From NCBI GenBank assembly GCA_963682055.1, contig OY821745.1, positions 16,623,501-16,687,500 of the forward strand: a DNA stretch of 64,000 nt, given 5' to 3'. The translations under genes and the position numbers were made by a program. The notes beneath the pieces are model-generated. The model had not been told where the DNA came from and did no database searches. It saw nothing but the letters and a program-made list of their open reading frames with translations. How positions within the stretch are numbered: position 1 is the first letter of the stretch; every line of letters starts with the position of its first letter. Shown piece after piece: positions 52,697-62,700 of the stretch. Origin of the DNA: Primula veris. Taxonomy: Eukaryota; Streptophyta; Magnoliopsida; Ericales; Primulaceae.

Positions 52697-53167
52697 ATGC
52701 GTGAGCCCATGGTGAGATATCATGGTCAGATGAAAGACTTGGATGATGAGGTGTCTCGGGTCCGTCACCGCATGGCTAAACTTGAAGAGGAGTACAAAAT
52801 TCTGGCTTTGAGTCTGTTCGACTCTTATCCCGAGGAGACCATTAAATGGACCGAGATTTCAGCCCTGAGTCGTCAGCTCGACCAGTTGTTGTTGCGTAGA
52901 AATCATCTGGCCAACTCTTGGTATGAGGCCGAGGAGATTTGGGATCATGCGCAGGAAGAATTTGACAACGGTCCTCACGGCCTTGCTAGCATGATGGGTG
53001 AGAATGCTCGGCTCAGAGTTCATATTAATGCCCTTTCTAGGGAGAATGAGTCTTTAGCCGTAGTCAATTCTTCATTTCGAGCTCGGTTGGCTCGCTATGA
53101 CCGTGTAGCTCCTCGGGGACCTTTCTCTCGGTCTGGCAGTTCGGTTTTCCCGCCCATTGATCCATAA
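52697..53167 (+). CDS. E2 antisense gene d: coiled-coil protein, 156 aa
   Basis: ATG 52697 (MREPMVRYHGQMKDLDDEVS) matches the E1 start; an upstream ATG in the same frame at 52625 adds a hydrophobic leader not present in E1 and lies within the expected 5' UTR. KWTEISALSRQLDQLLLRRN and AEEIWDHAQEEFDN are strongly conserved, and the tail is SRSGSSVFPPIDP. Open. Confidence 0.75.
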   Translation: MREPMVRYHGQMKDLDDEVSRVRHRMAKLEEEYKILALSLFDSYPEETIKWTEISALSRQLDQLLLRRNHLANSWYEAEEIWDHAQEEFDNGPHGLASMMGENARLRVHINALSRENESLAVVNSSFRARLARYDRVAPRGPFSRSGSSVFPPIDP

Positions 53168-53221
53168 TTTAATTGGGCCTGTTTTCTGATGTATTTTTCC
53201 CATTTTGTAATTTGTATTTTT

Positions 53222-53400
53222 GTGCTTTTTTCTTATTCTGAACCGTTGTATCTCTTCGTATTTCATGCCTTTTTATAATGCCTCGTAGTTTGTGATTTTT
53301 TCGTATTCTGAACTGTTGCAACGTCTCGTACTTTGTGCCTTCTTTATATTCTGAACTGTTGCAACGCCTCGTACTTTGTGCCTTTTGATTCCTTATAAAT
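53222..53400. repeat. Tandem repeats between E2 genes d and e
   Basis: About three copies of a 50-60 bp unit with TATTCTGAACTGTTGCAACG and CTCGTACTTTGTGCCTT. Related, less regular sequence lies at 30070-30180 in E1. Confidence 0.75.
53394..53400 (+). promoter_or_regulatory. TATA box of E2 gene e
   Basis: TTATAAATGCTCCCC, 96 bp before ATG 53490; nearly identical to E1. Confidence 0.65.
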
Positions 53401-53489
53401 GCTCCCCATTGTTTGCATTTTATTGTTAATTCTTCCCTTCTCTCTCCTGTTTTATAATTCTTGTTTTTTCTAACCTGCTATTTTCTGAG

Positions 53490-53846
53490 ATGGCTCCCAT
53501 CACTAGATCTGCTTCCAAGATGAGGGTTCTTGAGGAGGAACCTCTTTTTACGTTGCCGCCTCCTCGTTTTGAGGATTTAACTCCTCTTGAGTTGAAGGAG
53601 AGAGATGTTGCGTGGTTGAAGGTGAAGCTCAAGTGTTCTGAGACGGAATATAAAAGGTTTAAACAGTATTGGAATGAAGAGGTGGCTGCTCGTTATGAAG
53701 CCGAGCAGAAGTGTAAATCTCAATCTCATGCTTTGCAACAAGTGGAGATTGGTATTTCCCATTTGATTAGGGAAAAGGAGCGCCTCGAGAAGCTTTTGGC
53801 GAAGAGGGATGCCGATGAAGGTGGTAGTTCTAGGGTTCAAAAATAG
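53490..53846 (+). CDS. E2 antisense gene e: MAPITRSAS coiled-coil protein, 118 aa
   Basis: MAPITRSASKMRVLEEEP, DLTPLELKERDVAWLKVK, then a coiled coil (EEVAARYEAEQKCKSQSHAL, REKERLEKLLAKRDADEGG). Open throughout, including the place where E1 has a stop. No recognised domain. The AATAAA at 54063 lies in GGATGAATAAAA, shared with E1. Confidence 0.75.
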   Translation: MAPITRSASKMRVLEEEPLFTLPPPRFEDLTPLELKERDVAWLKVKLKCSETEYKRFKQYWNEEVAARYEAEQKCKSQSHALQQVEIGISHLIREKERLEKLLAKRDADEGGSSRVQK

Positions 53847-53904
53847 TATCTTATTGTTTTTGTCTTCCTTTGGATACAATATGTTGTTACATCCACGGCA
53901 GAAC

Positions 53905-53975
53905 TTCATGGTATTTCCCGCTTGATTAAGGAAAAGTCGAAGAAGGATGCCAATGTGGGGGGCGGGGGGTGCTTC
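53905..53975 (+). repeat. Partial duplicate of the gene e 3' end
   Basis: GGTATTTCCCGCTTGATTAA followed by GGAAAAGTCGAAGAAGGATGCC repeats, with a deletion, the end of gene e about 160 bp earlier (GGTATTTCCCATTTGATTAG). A local duplication in the 3' UTR. Confidence 0.65.
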
Positions 53976-54139
53976 TAAGTTTGGGGATGGTTTTTGTAAT
54001 AATGTTTTTCTTTTTGGTTGCATTGAATCCATTGTAACTGGTTGTTTTCCCCCTTGTGGATGAATAAAAGTACTTTATTATCTGCTTTCATTTTACAATT
54101 CATTTACTGCTTATTTTTCTCTGTTTTCCTGTTGCTTCA

Positions 54140-54698
54140 TTTTGAGACTATGTTCTGTATCTCGGTATGGGACACCGTAGTTATCCCCCCGGAGAGCGTT
54201 GCCAGACTTTAGGCTATAGTACAGTCGAGCTAGCAACGTTCTGCATCAAACTTGTGCGGTGTTCCACCTCGGTATTTGAATATTGCTCGACGTGTCTTGC
54301 AGTAGCATTGTTAGCGTATGTTGTAAGCCTTTCATGGTGGGGTCCACTGGCCGTTTATATAGGTTTAATGATGTGAACTGCATGGGTTAGTTGGATATGC
54401 CTTTTGACGTGGCGAAATCTGGGGCGTTGATTTTTGAAATATCTGACGGTGTTTAACTTTTCTGTGGCTGAAAAGAGGGAAACCTCTGTCACACGAAAGT
54501 ACGGTTAATATTTTATTCCCTTTTTTGTGGCTCCACTCCTTTTATATTCTCTAACAGTTCTTTTTGTTCTTTCCTCATAATTTCTCAACATTCATATTCT
54601 CTCTCTAGGGTTGTCTCTCTTTCTAAAGAAAATTCTCTGCTGCTACCCATTCGTCAAAGAAAAAACATCTTCGCTGCTGCACCCTCCTCCCTATTGTA
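54140..54698 (+). promoter_or_regulatory. E2 upstream region of antisense gene f
   Basis: Shares many blocks with 28928-29500 of E1 (see there), with a clear TTTATATAGG at 54354-54363. Non-coding. Confidence 0.55.
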
Positions 54699-57191
54699 AT
54701 GACTGTAAGTGTCTATGATTATTGGGGTCCTTTGTATGCTCCTTTCTCATTTTCTTAGTTGATTCGTCTTCAGTAGCATGTCTTCGATTGATTTGTCTGT
54801 GTCTTAGTAGATGTTTGTATTAGTTGGTTGGTGGTGGGTTTATATAGTTATGTTGGATTTTACTTTTGTTGGATTGGTGGATAGGGTAAGGTTGTAGATG
54901 TTGTTGGATTGTTCTTTTGGCTCTTGTGGTTAGTATTCCTTGCTGTATTTTATACTGGTGGTGTTGTACTAATGACTTGTTTTTGCCGTTTTATCAGGAT
55001 ATTTTGACTCAATGTTTGGCTCAAGTTGGTGATTTTGCTGAGGAGGATTTTAAGCGTCGTGCAGAGATACCCGCCGATGGGCGAGTACGGCTTCCTACCT
55101 CGGAAGAGGAGGTTTTTGGGATAGTTCTTGCTGGCGAGGTGGCCATTCGGTCCTCGGCCTTGTTGACCGGGGGGCTAAAGCTTCCTTTATCTAATTGGAT
55201 AGCTTTGTTCTTCGAGGCCTTCTAGATTGCCCCTTACCAACTGGCTGTCAACAGCTACCGTATTCTGAACAGTATTAAGAGCCTGTCGGAGCTGGCTGGT
55301 GTGAGGGTCGAGCTCAAAGATGTGTTCGGGGTGTACTTCTTTAATTTTGACCGTCGAAGTTGTTATTTGAAGACTGCGCGGTCCTTTACCCGGCTTATTC
55401 TCGATATTCCCGATACCAATAAGGAACACAATCTTGGCATTGTGATTATATCAGGGAATTGGTGTCCTGCTGGTCATCAAATTCCTGTGCCTGCTACCTC
55501 TGCCCCCGAGATGCCTGATCTCAGTGCTCCCAATACCGAAATGTTGTTGGCACTTTGGAAGTGGTGGGGCCCTGGCCCGACCAAGGAGGTGGTTAACCGT
55601 GCTGCTCCAAAATTGCTGGGGTATGTAGCGGGGCCGGGGAATAGGTGCACCGTGCCACCCACTATTCCTGATGAGACCGAGGATGATTTCCTTAAGATCA
55701 TCAAGCCTCGTGTTGCAGTCCTTGGAGGGAAAAAATCTTCCTGTTCTCGTCGACGGTCGTTGGAGCCCGAGGAGGAAGCTTCCAAGAAGGCGAGGGTATC
55801 TGGCACCTCGAGGAGCGAGGTGGTGCCTGAGGGGAGCACGGAAGTGGAGGTGATGCAGGCTTCCCCTATATCGGTCGTCCCCCCGAGGACAAGACATCTC
55901 TACCCGAGGTATGTGTATTGGTCTGTTGTCGTTCCTGAATTTCCTGTTTTTATCTATTCATCTTTGATGTTGTCTTTCAGTTGTTAACCTCCTCATTGGT
56001 TATTCTTGCTCTTGCCCGAGCTATGGGCGTTGTGTTATTTCAGGGGTCGTTTGACGACTTGTTTGATCACGTGAACTTGGACCTGGGCATGGAAGAGGAT
56101 ATTATGAGTCTTCCTAATGTCTCGCCACCACGAGAGAGGTAGAGAAGGTGGTCGAGGAAGAGACCCATGAGACTCGTCGTTTGGAAGAGGACATGGGGGA
56201 TGAAAGATTAGAGGCTGCCGAGAAGGCGGTGGATGTCGTTGGCAACGAAATGGAGGTTGCCGGTAAGGAGGGGGGAGATGAAAATGCCGAGAAGGTGGAG
56301 GTGGACGGGGATGCAATGACCCATTATATTGCTAGGTGTGGCGGGCACTTGTTGGGGAAGCCCCGAGCACTGAGGATGGGGTACACTGCTCTTATGCCTC
56401 TTGCTTATAAGGACATGGCGAATATGGTTGCTCGTCCTGCAGTGACGGCCATTGAGCAGGTCAACGCTGATGTCCTCCGGGTATGCTTTATTTCTGTCAT
56501 TCTATTTTATATTTGACGTCCTTTGTCTGTATCTTATGTGGTTTTTTCGCAGGATTTCCTCAGCACCGTTGAGCTGAGGGATCGGTTCACGGCGTTAGAG
56601 GCCGAGAAGAAGGTGTTGGCTGAGCAAAATGCCAAGCTGTTGGCTGAAGAGAAAGCGGTGGCCGAGGATAAGGCACGTGCTTTGAGTATGGGCGAAGAGT
56701 ATGCCAGGGCGATGAATGAGAATTTGCGGTTGCACCAAGATAATGAGAAGCTTAAGGCTGAGAAGGTGCTTGTGGCCAATGAGAAGGCAAAGCTGGAGGC
56801 CGAGAAGGGGCTTGCGGCCGAGGAGAAGGCCAAGATGGAGGCCGAGAAGAAGGTGTTGGAGGACCAAGTGGCCTCGGTGAAAGCGGCTTAGGCAGAGGAT
56901 CGAGACAAGTTCAGAAAGATTGTCAATTTCTATGCATATGGCTGTCACGTCCGTGCATTGAATCTGGCAAGGGTGCCCTTTTCTAATCGGGCCTGGTCGG
57001 GTTTGATTTATCCGGCCCCGGATGCGTCGCCTCCTATCCCCAAGGATTGGGCGAACATTCAGGATGAGGAGCTCCCACGTCTGCCGGGGCAAAGTACCTC
57101 CACCGCGCCCCGACTGCATTTTGGGTCGGGCTCTTCTACCCCTCGTGCTGCGACCCCTCGGCCTTCGATCCCTCGGTCTTCTCCCCCTTAG
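54699..57191 (+). pseudogene. E2 antisense gene f (four exons, Transposase_28-like), broken
   Basis: Exons 54699-54704 (ATGACT, donor GTAAGT), 54998-55908, 55981-56480 and 56553-57191 use the same splice positions as E1 (exon 2 ends GAG before GTATGTG in both). Lesions: TAG at 55223 in exon 2, a one-base frameshift near 56138 in exon 3, TAG at 56889 and TAG at 57189 (one sense codon run before the original TGA) in exon 4. Conserved parts include GGLKLPLSNWIALFFEAF, VELKDVFGVYFFNF, ALWKWWGPGP and DEELPRLPGQ. It confirms the E1 gene model but is not functional. Confidence 0.8.
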
Positions 57192-57432
57192 GTTGATCTT
57201 TGAACCAGTTTCTCTTGTAAATGTTTAACCTCATGTAGGTCTTGTTTTGGAGCCCGGTTTGTGGGCCGTTGTATAAACTCACGAAATTGTTTTGGGGAAG
57301 TCTAATATTTTTTTTTTCTCCGTTGTCATTTGGCTTTGTTTATCGCTTTCGTTATTGCTCATTGCTTGTTGGTAGTCTTCGTATGTTTGAAGGTCATAAC
57401 AATCGTGTCAGATACCGGTTAACCCTCTTGCC

Positions 57433-57984
57433 ATGGTGGTCTGGTCCCTACCTAGTGGTAGTTTAGGTGAACGGTTAGGTAATCCTGAGGGGCCTAGTTC
57501 ATCTCATATTGCTGAACTTAACTTGGCTCGTCGTGAGATCAGGGAGTTAAAAGTTCATATCTCGGATTTGGGTGAGAAATTCAGCAAGAAGACAGCCCAT
57601 TATACTGTAAACAAGGGAAAAGCCAAAGAGATTCTCGGTGCACTTCGTTGGTGACGGGATGATGCCCGGGGCCGGGTGACGAGCTTGCATTTGGTGTTGG
57701 GGGCTGTCTTTGAAGATGCTGACCTTTTATTATCGTTTGTCAAAGTTTATTGGGCCCGAGCTCATGCATTAGAGGTATATGACTATGTGAAAGGCACTCG
57801 TGGCGTTACCCGTGCGGAACGTATGGTTGATGCTATGGCTCGGGTAACCGAGACAACGGCTGCCTTGAACCGTTTGGATTCTTCTGTGAAGGGTCGTTTG
57901 AGTACGCAGATAGTCTTGCTGCGGGACATTCATTTTGCTGACGGTGTAGAGACCTCGGTTTCTGTCGAGGGCTTGTCTGACTGA
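57433..57984 (+). pseudogene. E2 antisense gene g, one premature stop
   Basis: MVVWSLPSGSLGERL..., LGEKFSKKTAHYTVNKGKAK, TGA at 57652 (after GALRW), then VTSLHLVLGAVFEDADLLLS and VETSVSVEGLSD. Homologue of E1 25724-26296, with a shorter coiled coil. Confidence 0.7.
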
Positions 57985-58134
57985 CTTATATTAAAAGTAG
58001 CCTGTATTTTGATTCTTCTTATGCAACTTGTCAGAACAGTATTCTTTATGTTTGATTTGCTTTGTTAGTTCTCTTCTTTTTGTTTTAGATGAATACTCAT
58101 TTCGGTCTCCTCTCCCCCTCTTATTTTTTTATAG

Positions 58135-58782
58135 GCGCCTGCTACTACGTCACACCAGGATGGTTCTGCGGCCCTTAATAGTCCGGGGCAAGGACCTACT
58201 GGTGCTGCCCGGGATGAGGCCTCATCCGGTGTGGCTAATGAAACGCGTGCCAATTGGCTTTATATTGACCTAATGGGCAAGAACGAAAAGCTTCATGCTC
58301 AATGTGCTCGTCTTAAGGAAAAGCTGAAAACCCAAGCGGTGTCTTTCCATGAGTACGTTCGTCGTGCCGAGCATGTTGTTGAGGTTCTGGAGCGCCGTTT
58401 AGACCGCTATTGGCGTTTGAAGGACAATTACCTTGGCAAACTAAAGTCGTTGGTACTCCGGGCCAATGTCTTGATGAAGTATTTCCATGCTTCTCGTCTT
58501 AGGTATGATGCTTCGGCGGCCATGGCCCTAGTTCGACAGCTTCCTTTGGACGATGCTCGTCGTAAGGAAGCTTCTGATGCTCACAAGCATGCGAAGGGGA
58601 AAGAGTTCTCCACTCGGCTTGAAGTGGTGCAACGTATCGGTGCTAATACGACCAACTTTGATTCCCTTATTTCTCAGGAGCATTTTGAGGGTGAGGATAC
58701 CGATGAGGACACGGCGACGGATGACGAAGAGGTTTTGCTCGGTCAAGTACCGTCGTGCTCCTCATGTAGTAGCTCTTCTTAG
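58135..58782 (+). CDS. E2 antisense gene h: coiled-coil frame with Ser/Cys-rich end, 215 aa
   Basis: Opens at an AG acceptor (58133-58134) after a pyrimidine tract, as in E1, with ATTSHQDGSAA and GPTGAARDE. Internal Met LMGKNEKLHAQ is shared. RRAEHVVEVLERRLDRYWRL coiled coil; tail TDDEEVLLGQ...SCSSCSSSS. Open. The first coding exon and its donor are not identified. Confidence 0.65.
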   Translation, partial: APATTSHQDGSAALNSPGQGPTGAARDEASSGVANETRANWLYIDLMGKNEKLHAQCARLKEKLKTQAVSFHEYVRRAEHVVEVLERRLDRYWRLKDNYLGKLKSLVLRANVLMKYFHASRLRYDASAAMALVRQLPLDDARRKEASDAHKHAKGKEFSTRLEVVQRIGANTTNFDSLISQEHFEGEDTDEDTATDDEEVLLGQVPSCSSCSSSS

Positions 58783-59017
58783 GCTATTTTCTTCTTTATT
58801 TTTCGAGCATTGTTGCATCCGTAATGCGGGCTAGTATCATTTGCTTTATTTATTTATTCATGTATTGGATCTTCTTATTGCCGTAATGGTATTTCATTTA
58901 TTGGATTGATTTTCCATTATTGTTTTCTTCGTTTGGTACGCTGTCAATGCGGGCTTGAACTATTCAATACTCTTGTTTGACTCTGCGTACTGAATGGACT
59001 CGTACCTGTATATGTGC

Positions 59018-59680
59018 CTCCGGTTCGTTGGAGGACTTGTGCATGACTTAAATCCGGTTGCCTCCGGTTCGTTGGAGGACTTGTGCTTATACATGCCTCC
59101 GGTTCGTTGGAGGACTTGGTAGGCCTCTTTGACATGCCTTCTGTTCATCGAAGGACTTGTTCGGGACTTAAACCCTATTGCCTCCGGTTCGTTGGAGGAC
59201 TTGTTCTTATACATGCCTCCGGTTTATTGGAGGACTTGGTTCTTAGACATGCCTTCTGTTCGTCGAAGGACTTGTTCGGGACTTAAACCCTGTTGCCTCC
59301 GGTTCTGGAGGACTTGGTTCTTAGACATGCCTTCTGTTCGTCGAAGGACTTGTTCGGGACTTAAACCCTATTGCCTCCGGTTCGTTGGAGGACTTGTTCT
59401 TATACATGCCTCCGGTTCGTTGGAGGACTTGGTTCTTAGACATGCCTTCTGTTCGTCGAAGGACTTGTTCGGGACTTAAACCCTGTTGCCTCCGGTTCGT
59501 TGGAGGACTTGTTCTTATACATGCCTCTGGTTCGTTGGAGGACTTGGTTCTTAGACATGCCTCTGGTTCCTTGGAGGACTTAGTCGGGACTTAAACCTTG
59601 TTGCCTCCGGTTCGTTGGAAGACTTGGTTCTTAGACATGCCTCCGTTTCGTTGGAGGACTTAGTAGTTCAGACAGGATAA
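59018..59680. repeat. E2 tandem array, about 115-bp higher-order unit
   Basis: Built from about 36-43 bp monomers CATGCCTCCGGTTCGTTGGA-GGACTTG and CTTCTGTTCGTCGAAGGACT, in a 115-bp unit marked by GGGACTTAAACCC at about 59163, 59278, 59356, 59471 and 59586. Each monomer holds a small inverted repeat (CTCCGGTTCGTTGGAG). Same position relative to pol as the E1 array but a different sequence. Confidence 0.9.
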
Positions 59681-59759
59681 CAAAACACATTATTTATTCA
59701 CAAGATAATGTCATTACAAAGCAGAGGTAAGATATTATCTGTAGTGGTAGTAAGCTAGT

Positions 59760-62700
59760 TTACACGTAGTACTTCTTAAGATTAGCCACGTTCCAAGAAT
59801 TGTTCTCTCCACTGCTATTGTCAAACATAACGCTTTTGATCTTGTAAGAGACCGGGCTTGTTCTTTTAACGATTTCGTATGGGCCTTCCCAGTTGGGGCT
59901 CAGTTTGCCATGTATCTCATTTCTGGTATAGGCCGTTACTCGTCGTAACACCAGTTCTCCTACCATGAATTCCTTGGACCCTTTCACCCTCTTGTCATAA
60001 GTTTGCTTGACACTTTGTTGGTATTTTGCTAGGGTAAGGGCTGCTATCTCGCATTTTTCATCTAACATGTCGAGCTCCTCCCTCATTCTTTCTTCATTGC
60101 TTCCTTGTTCGACTAGGGATGTTCGGAGTGTGGGTAGGCCAATTTTCGTTGGTATAACGGCCTCGACGCCATATGCTAGGCTGAACGGGGTTTTCTTTGT
60201 GTCCGTCTTGGGCGTTGTTCGGTATGACCACAAAACGTTGAGTAGCCTCTCTGGCCATCTCCCCTTTCCTTGTTCGAGGGTGGTCTTGATACCATCCAGG
60301 ATAGTTCGGTTTGATACCTCGGCTTGTCCGTTACCCTGTGGGTAGGTTGGAGTCGAGTAGAATTTGCGGATACCTAGTTCTTCGTACCACAGCTGTAGCT
60401 TGGCGTCCTTGAACTGGATCCCGTCGAGTAGAATGGCGTATGGTATATCGAACCTAGTTATGATATGTTCCCAAATGAACTGTTTAACGTTATGGGTTTT
60501 GATTTCTCGGAGAGGTTTAGCTTCAACCCATTTGGTGAAGTAGTCCGTTGCGACGATCAAGTATTCAACGCTGCCTGGTGCTTTGGGTAGCTTCCCGACT
60601 AAATCAATTGCCCATTGTGCAAATGGCCAAGGTGCCGATACCGGGGTCATCATAGATGATGGGAACCGAGGTATTTTGGCAAATCGTTGGCATTTGTCAC
60701 ACATTTGGACATAAACGTCGGCATCTCTTTTGATATATGGCCACCAGTATCCCTGTGTGATTGTCTTGTTAGCGAGGGACCTTCCTTTGATGTGTGGTCC
60801 GCATGATCCTTCGTGGATCTCTTCCAAGATTTGTTGTTGCTGTTCAGTGCGGACGCACAGGAGGTGTGGTCCTCGGTAACTTGAGTTGTATAGTTTGTCC
60901 TCTTCGGATAGCCAGAACCTGGGGGCCTTTTTTGTGATCTTCAACGCTTTTATTTTGTCTGCCGAGAGCGTCCCGTTTCGCAGATAGTGAATCATTTCGT
61001 CCATCCACCCTAGCTCATCCTGTATTGATGTTACTCGGTCTACCCTTCTGGTGATGCTCAGTGTTTTCAGAAGTTCCACTGTGATTGACCGAGTGTTTGC
61101 TAATGTTAGTGTCGAAACTAGGGTTGCCAATGCGTCGGCATGTGCGTTTTCGGTGCGATTGTTTCGTATTAATTCGCACTGCTCGAATGTGGCCATTAAG
61201 CTTTGGACTTTCTCTTGGCAGAGGATCATTCGGTCGTCCTTGGCTGGTATTCACCGATGGCTTGATTGACAATCAGCATGGAGTCGGAGTTAGCAATTAA
61301 GTGGGAGCATCCGAGGGACCGCACAATGAGCATGCCGTTGATCATAGCTTCTCACTCGGCCTCATTGTTAGTAGTTCGGAAGCCCAGTTTTATGCTTTTT
61401 TCTATGATGGCACCCTCACAAGATTTGAGGAAGATTCCTGCTTTCGATCCGTCTTTGGTTGCTGATCCATCGACATGTATTTGCCAGTGTGACTGCGGTG
61501 ATATGGTCATTGGTTCGCCATGCCCTTCGGTGAACTCGGCTACGAAGTCGGCCAATACTTGTCCCTTTATGGCATGTCGGGGTGCAAATTTGATATGAAA
61601 TTGGGATAGCTCGACCCCCCATGCCGCAATCCGACCGCTTATGTCCGTCCATCGAAGGGACTCCTTGATGTGGAACTTAGTGTAAACTTGGACCTGGTGA
61701 GCTATGAAGTAGTGTGGCAGTTTTCTGGTAGCAACGACCAATGCCAAGCATAACTTTTCCAATAGTAGATAGCGTGTTTCGGCTTCAACCAGAGTTTTGC
61801 TGACGAAGTAGATCGGGAATTGTTCTCGACCTTCCTCAGGATGACTGCGCTCACAGCTGTTGTGGAAACTGCTAGGTAACATACCAGAATATCTCCTTTG
61901 TTCGGCCTTACTAGCAGTGGCAGCGTCCGTAGGTACTCCTTTGGGTTGTTGAATGAAGCTTCACACTCCGGGTCCCACATGAATATTTTTTTATCTTTTT
62001 TAAGTGTTTCAAAAAATGGTTGTCCCTTGTCGGCGGATCGACTGATGAACCTGCTCAGTGCGGCCATCATTCCCATGAGCTCCTGCACCTGCTTCTTGTT
62101 TTTGGGTGTTGCTAGTTTTTATAGAGCTGTTATCTGGTCGGGATTAGCTTCTATTCCTCGCTGGCTGACAATGTGTCCCAAAAATTTTCCCTTGCTGATG
62201 TCGAACGCGCACTTGGTTGCGTTGAGCTTCAGTTTGTGCTCGCCCAATGTTTGGAAGACGTCTTTGATGTCTTGGAGGTAGGATGTGGCCCTTTCGCTTT
62301 TGACGACCATGTCGTCTATGTATACCTCCATTGTCTTCCCAATATGGTTTTGGTATACGTTCGTTATCATCCTTTGGTAGGTCGCTCCCGCATTGCATAG
62401 GCCGAATGGAATTACCGTATAGCAATAGTTTCCCAAAGCCGATATGAACGAGGTCTTTTCTTGATCCTCGTGGGCGAGTGGAATTTGGTGGTACCCCGAG
62501 TATGCATCGAGGAAGGTCATCCGTTCTGCTCCTGCTATTGCATCCACCAATGGATCAATCCTTGGAAGGGCGAATGGGTCCCTCGGGCAGTCTTTGTTTA
62601 GGTTGGTGAAGTCTATGCAAGCTCTTTCCTTCCTGTTCTTCTTCGGGACGACGACCGGATTAGATAGCCACTTCGGGTAGAACACCTCCCTTATAGCCCC

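Noticed and set aside
56035..56316. Pro/His-rich minus-strand frame opposite E2 gene f exon 3
   Set aside because: Shadow of the acidic exon 3 coding strand.
59083..59594. Plus-strand frames of 67-116 codons with repeated Leu-Glu-Asp-Leu units
   Set aside because: Translation of the tandem array; the open frame follows from the repeat period and has no start context or homologue in E1.
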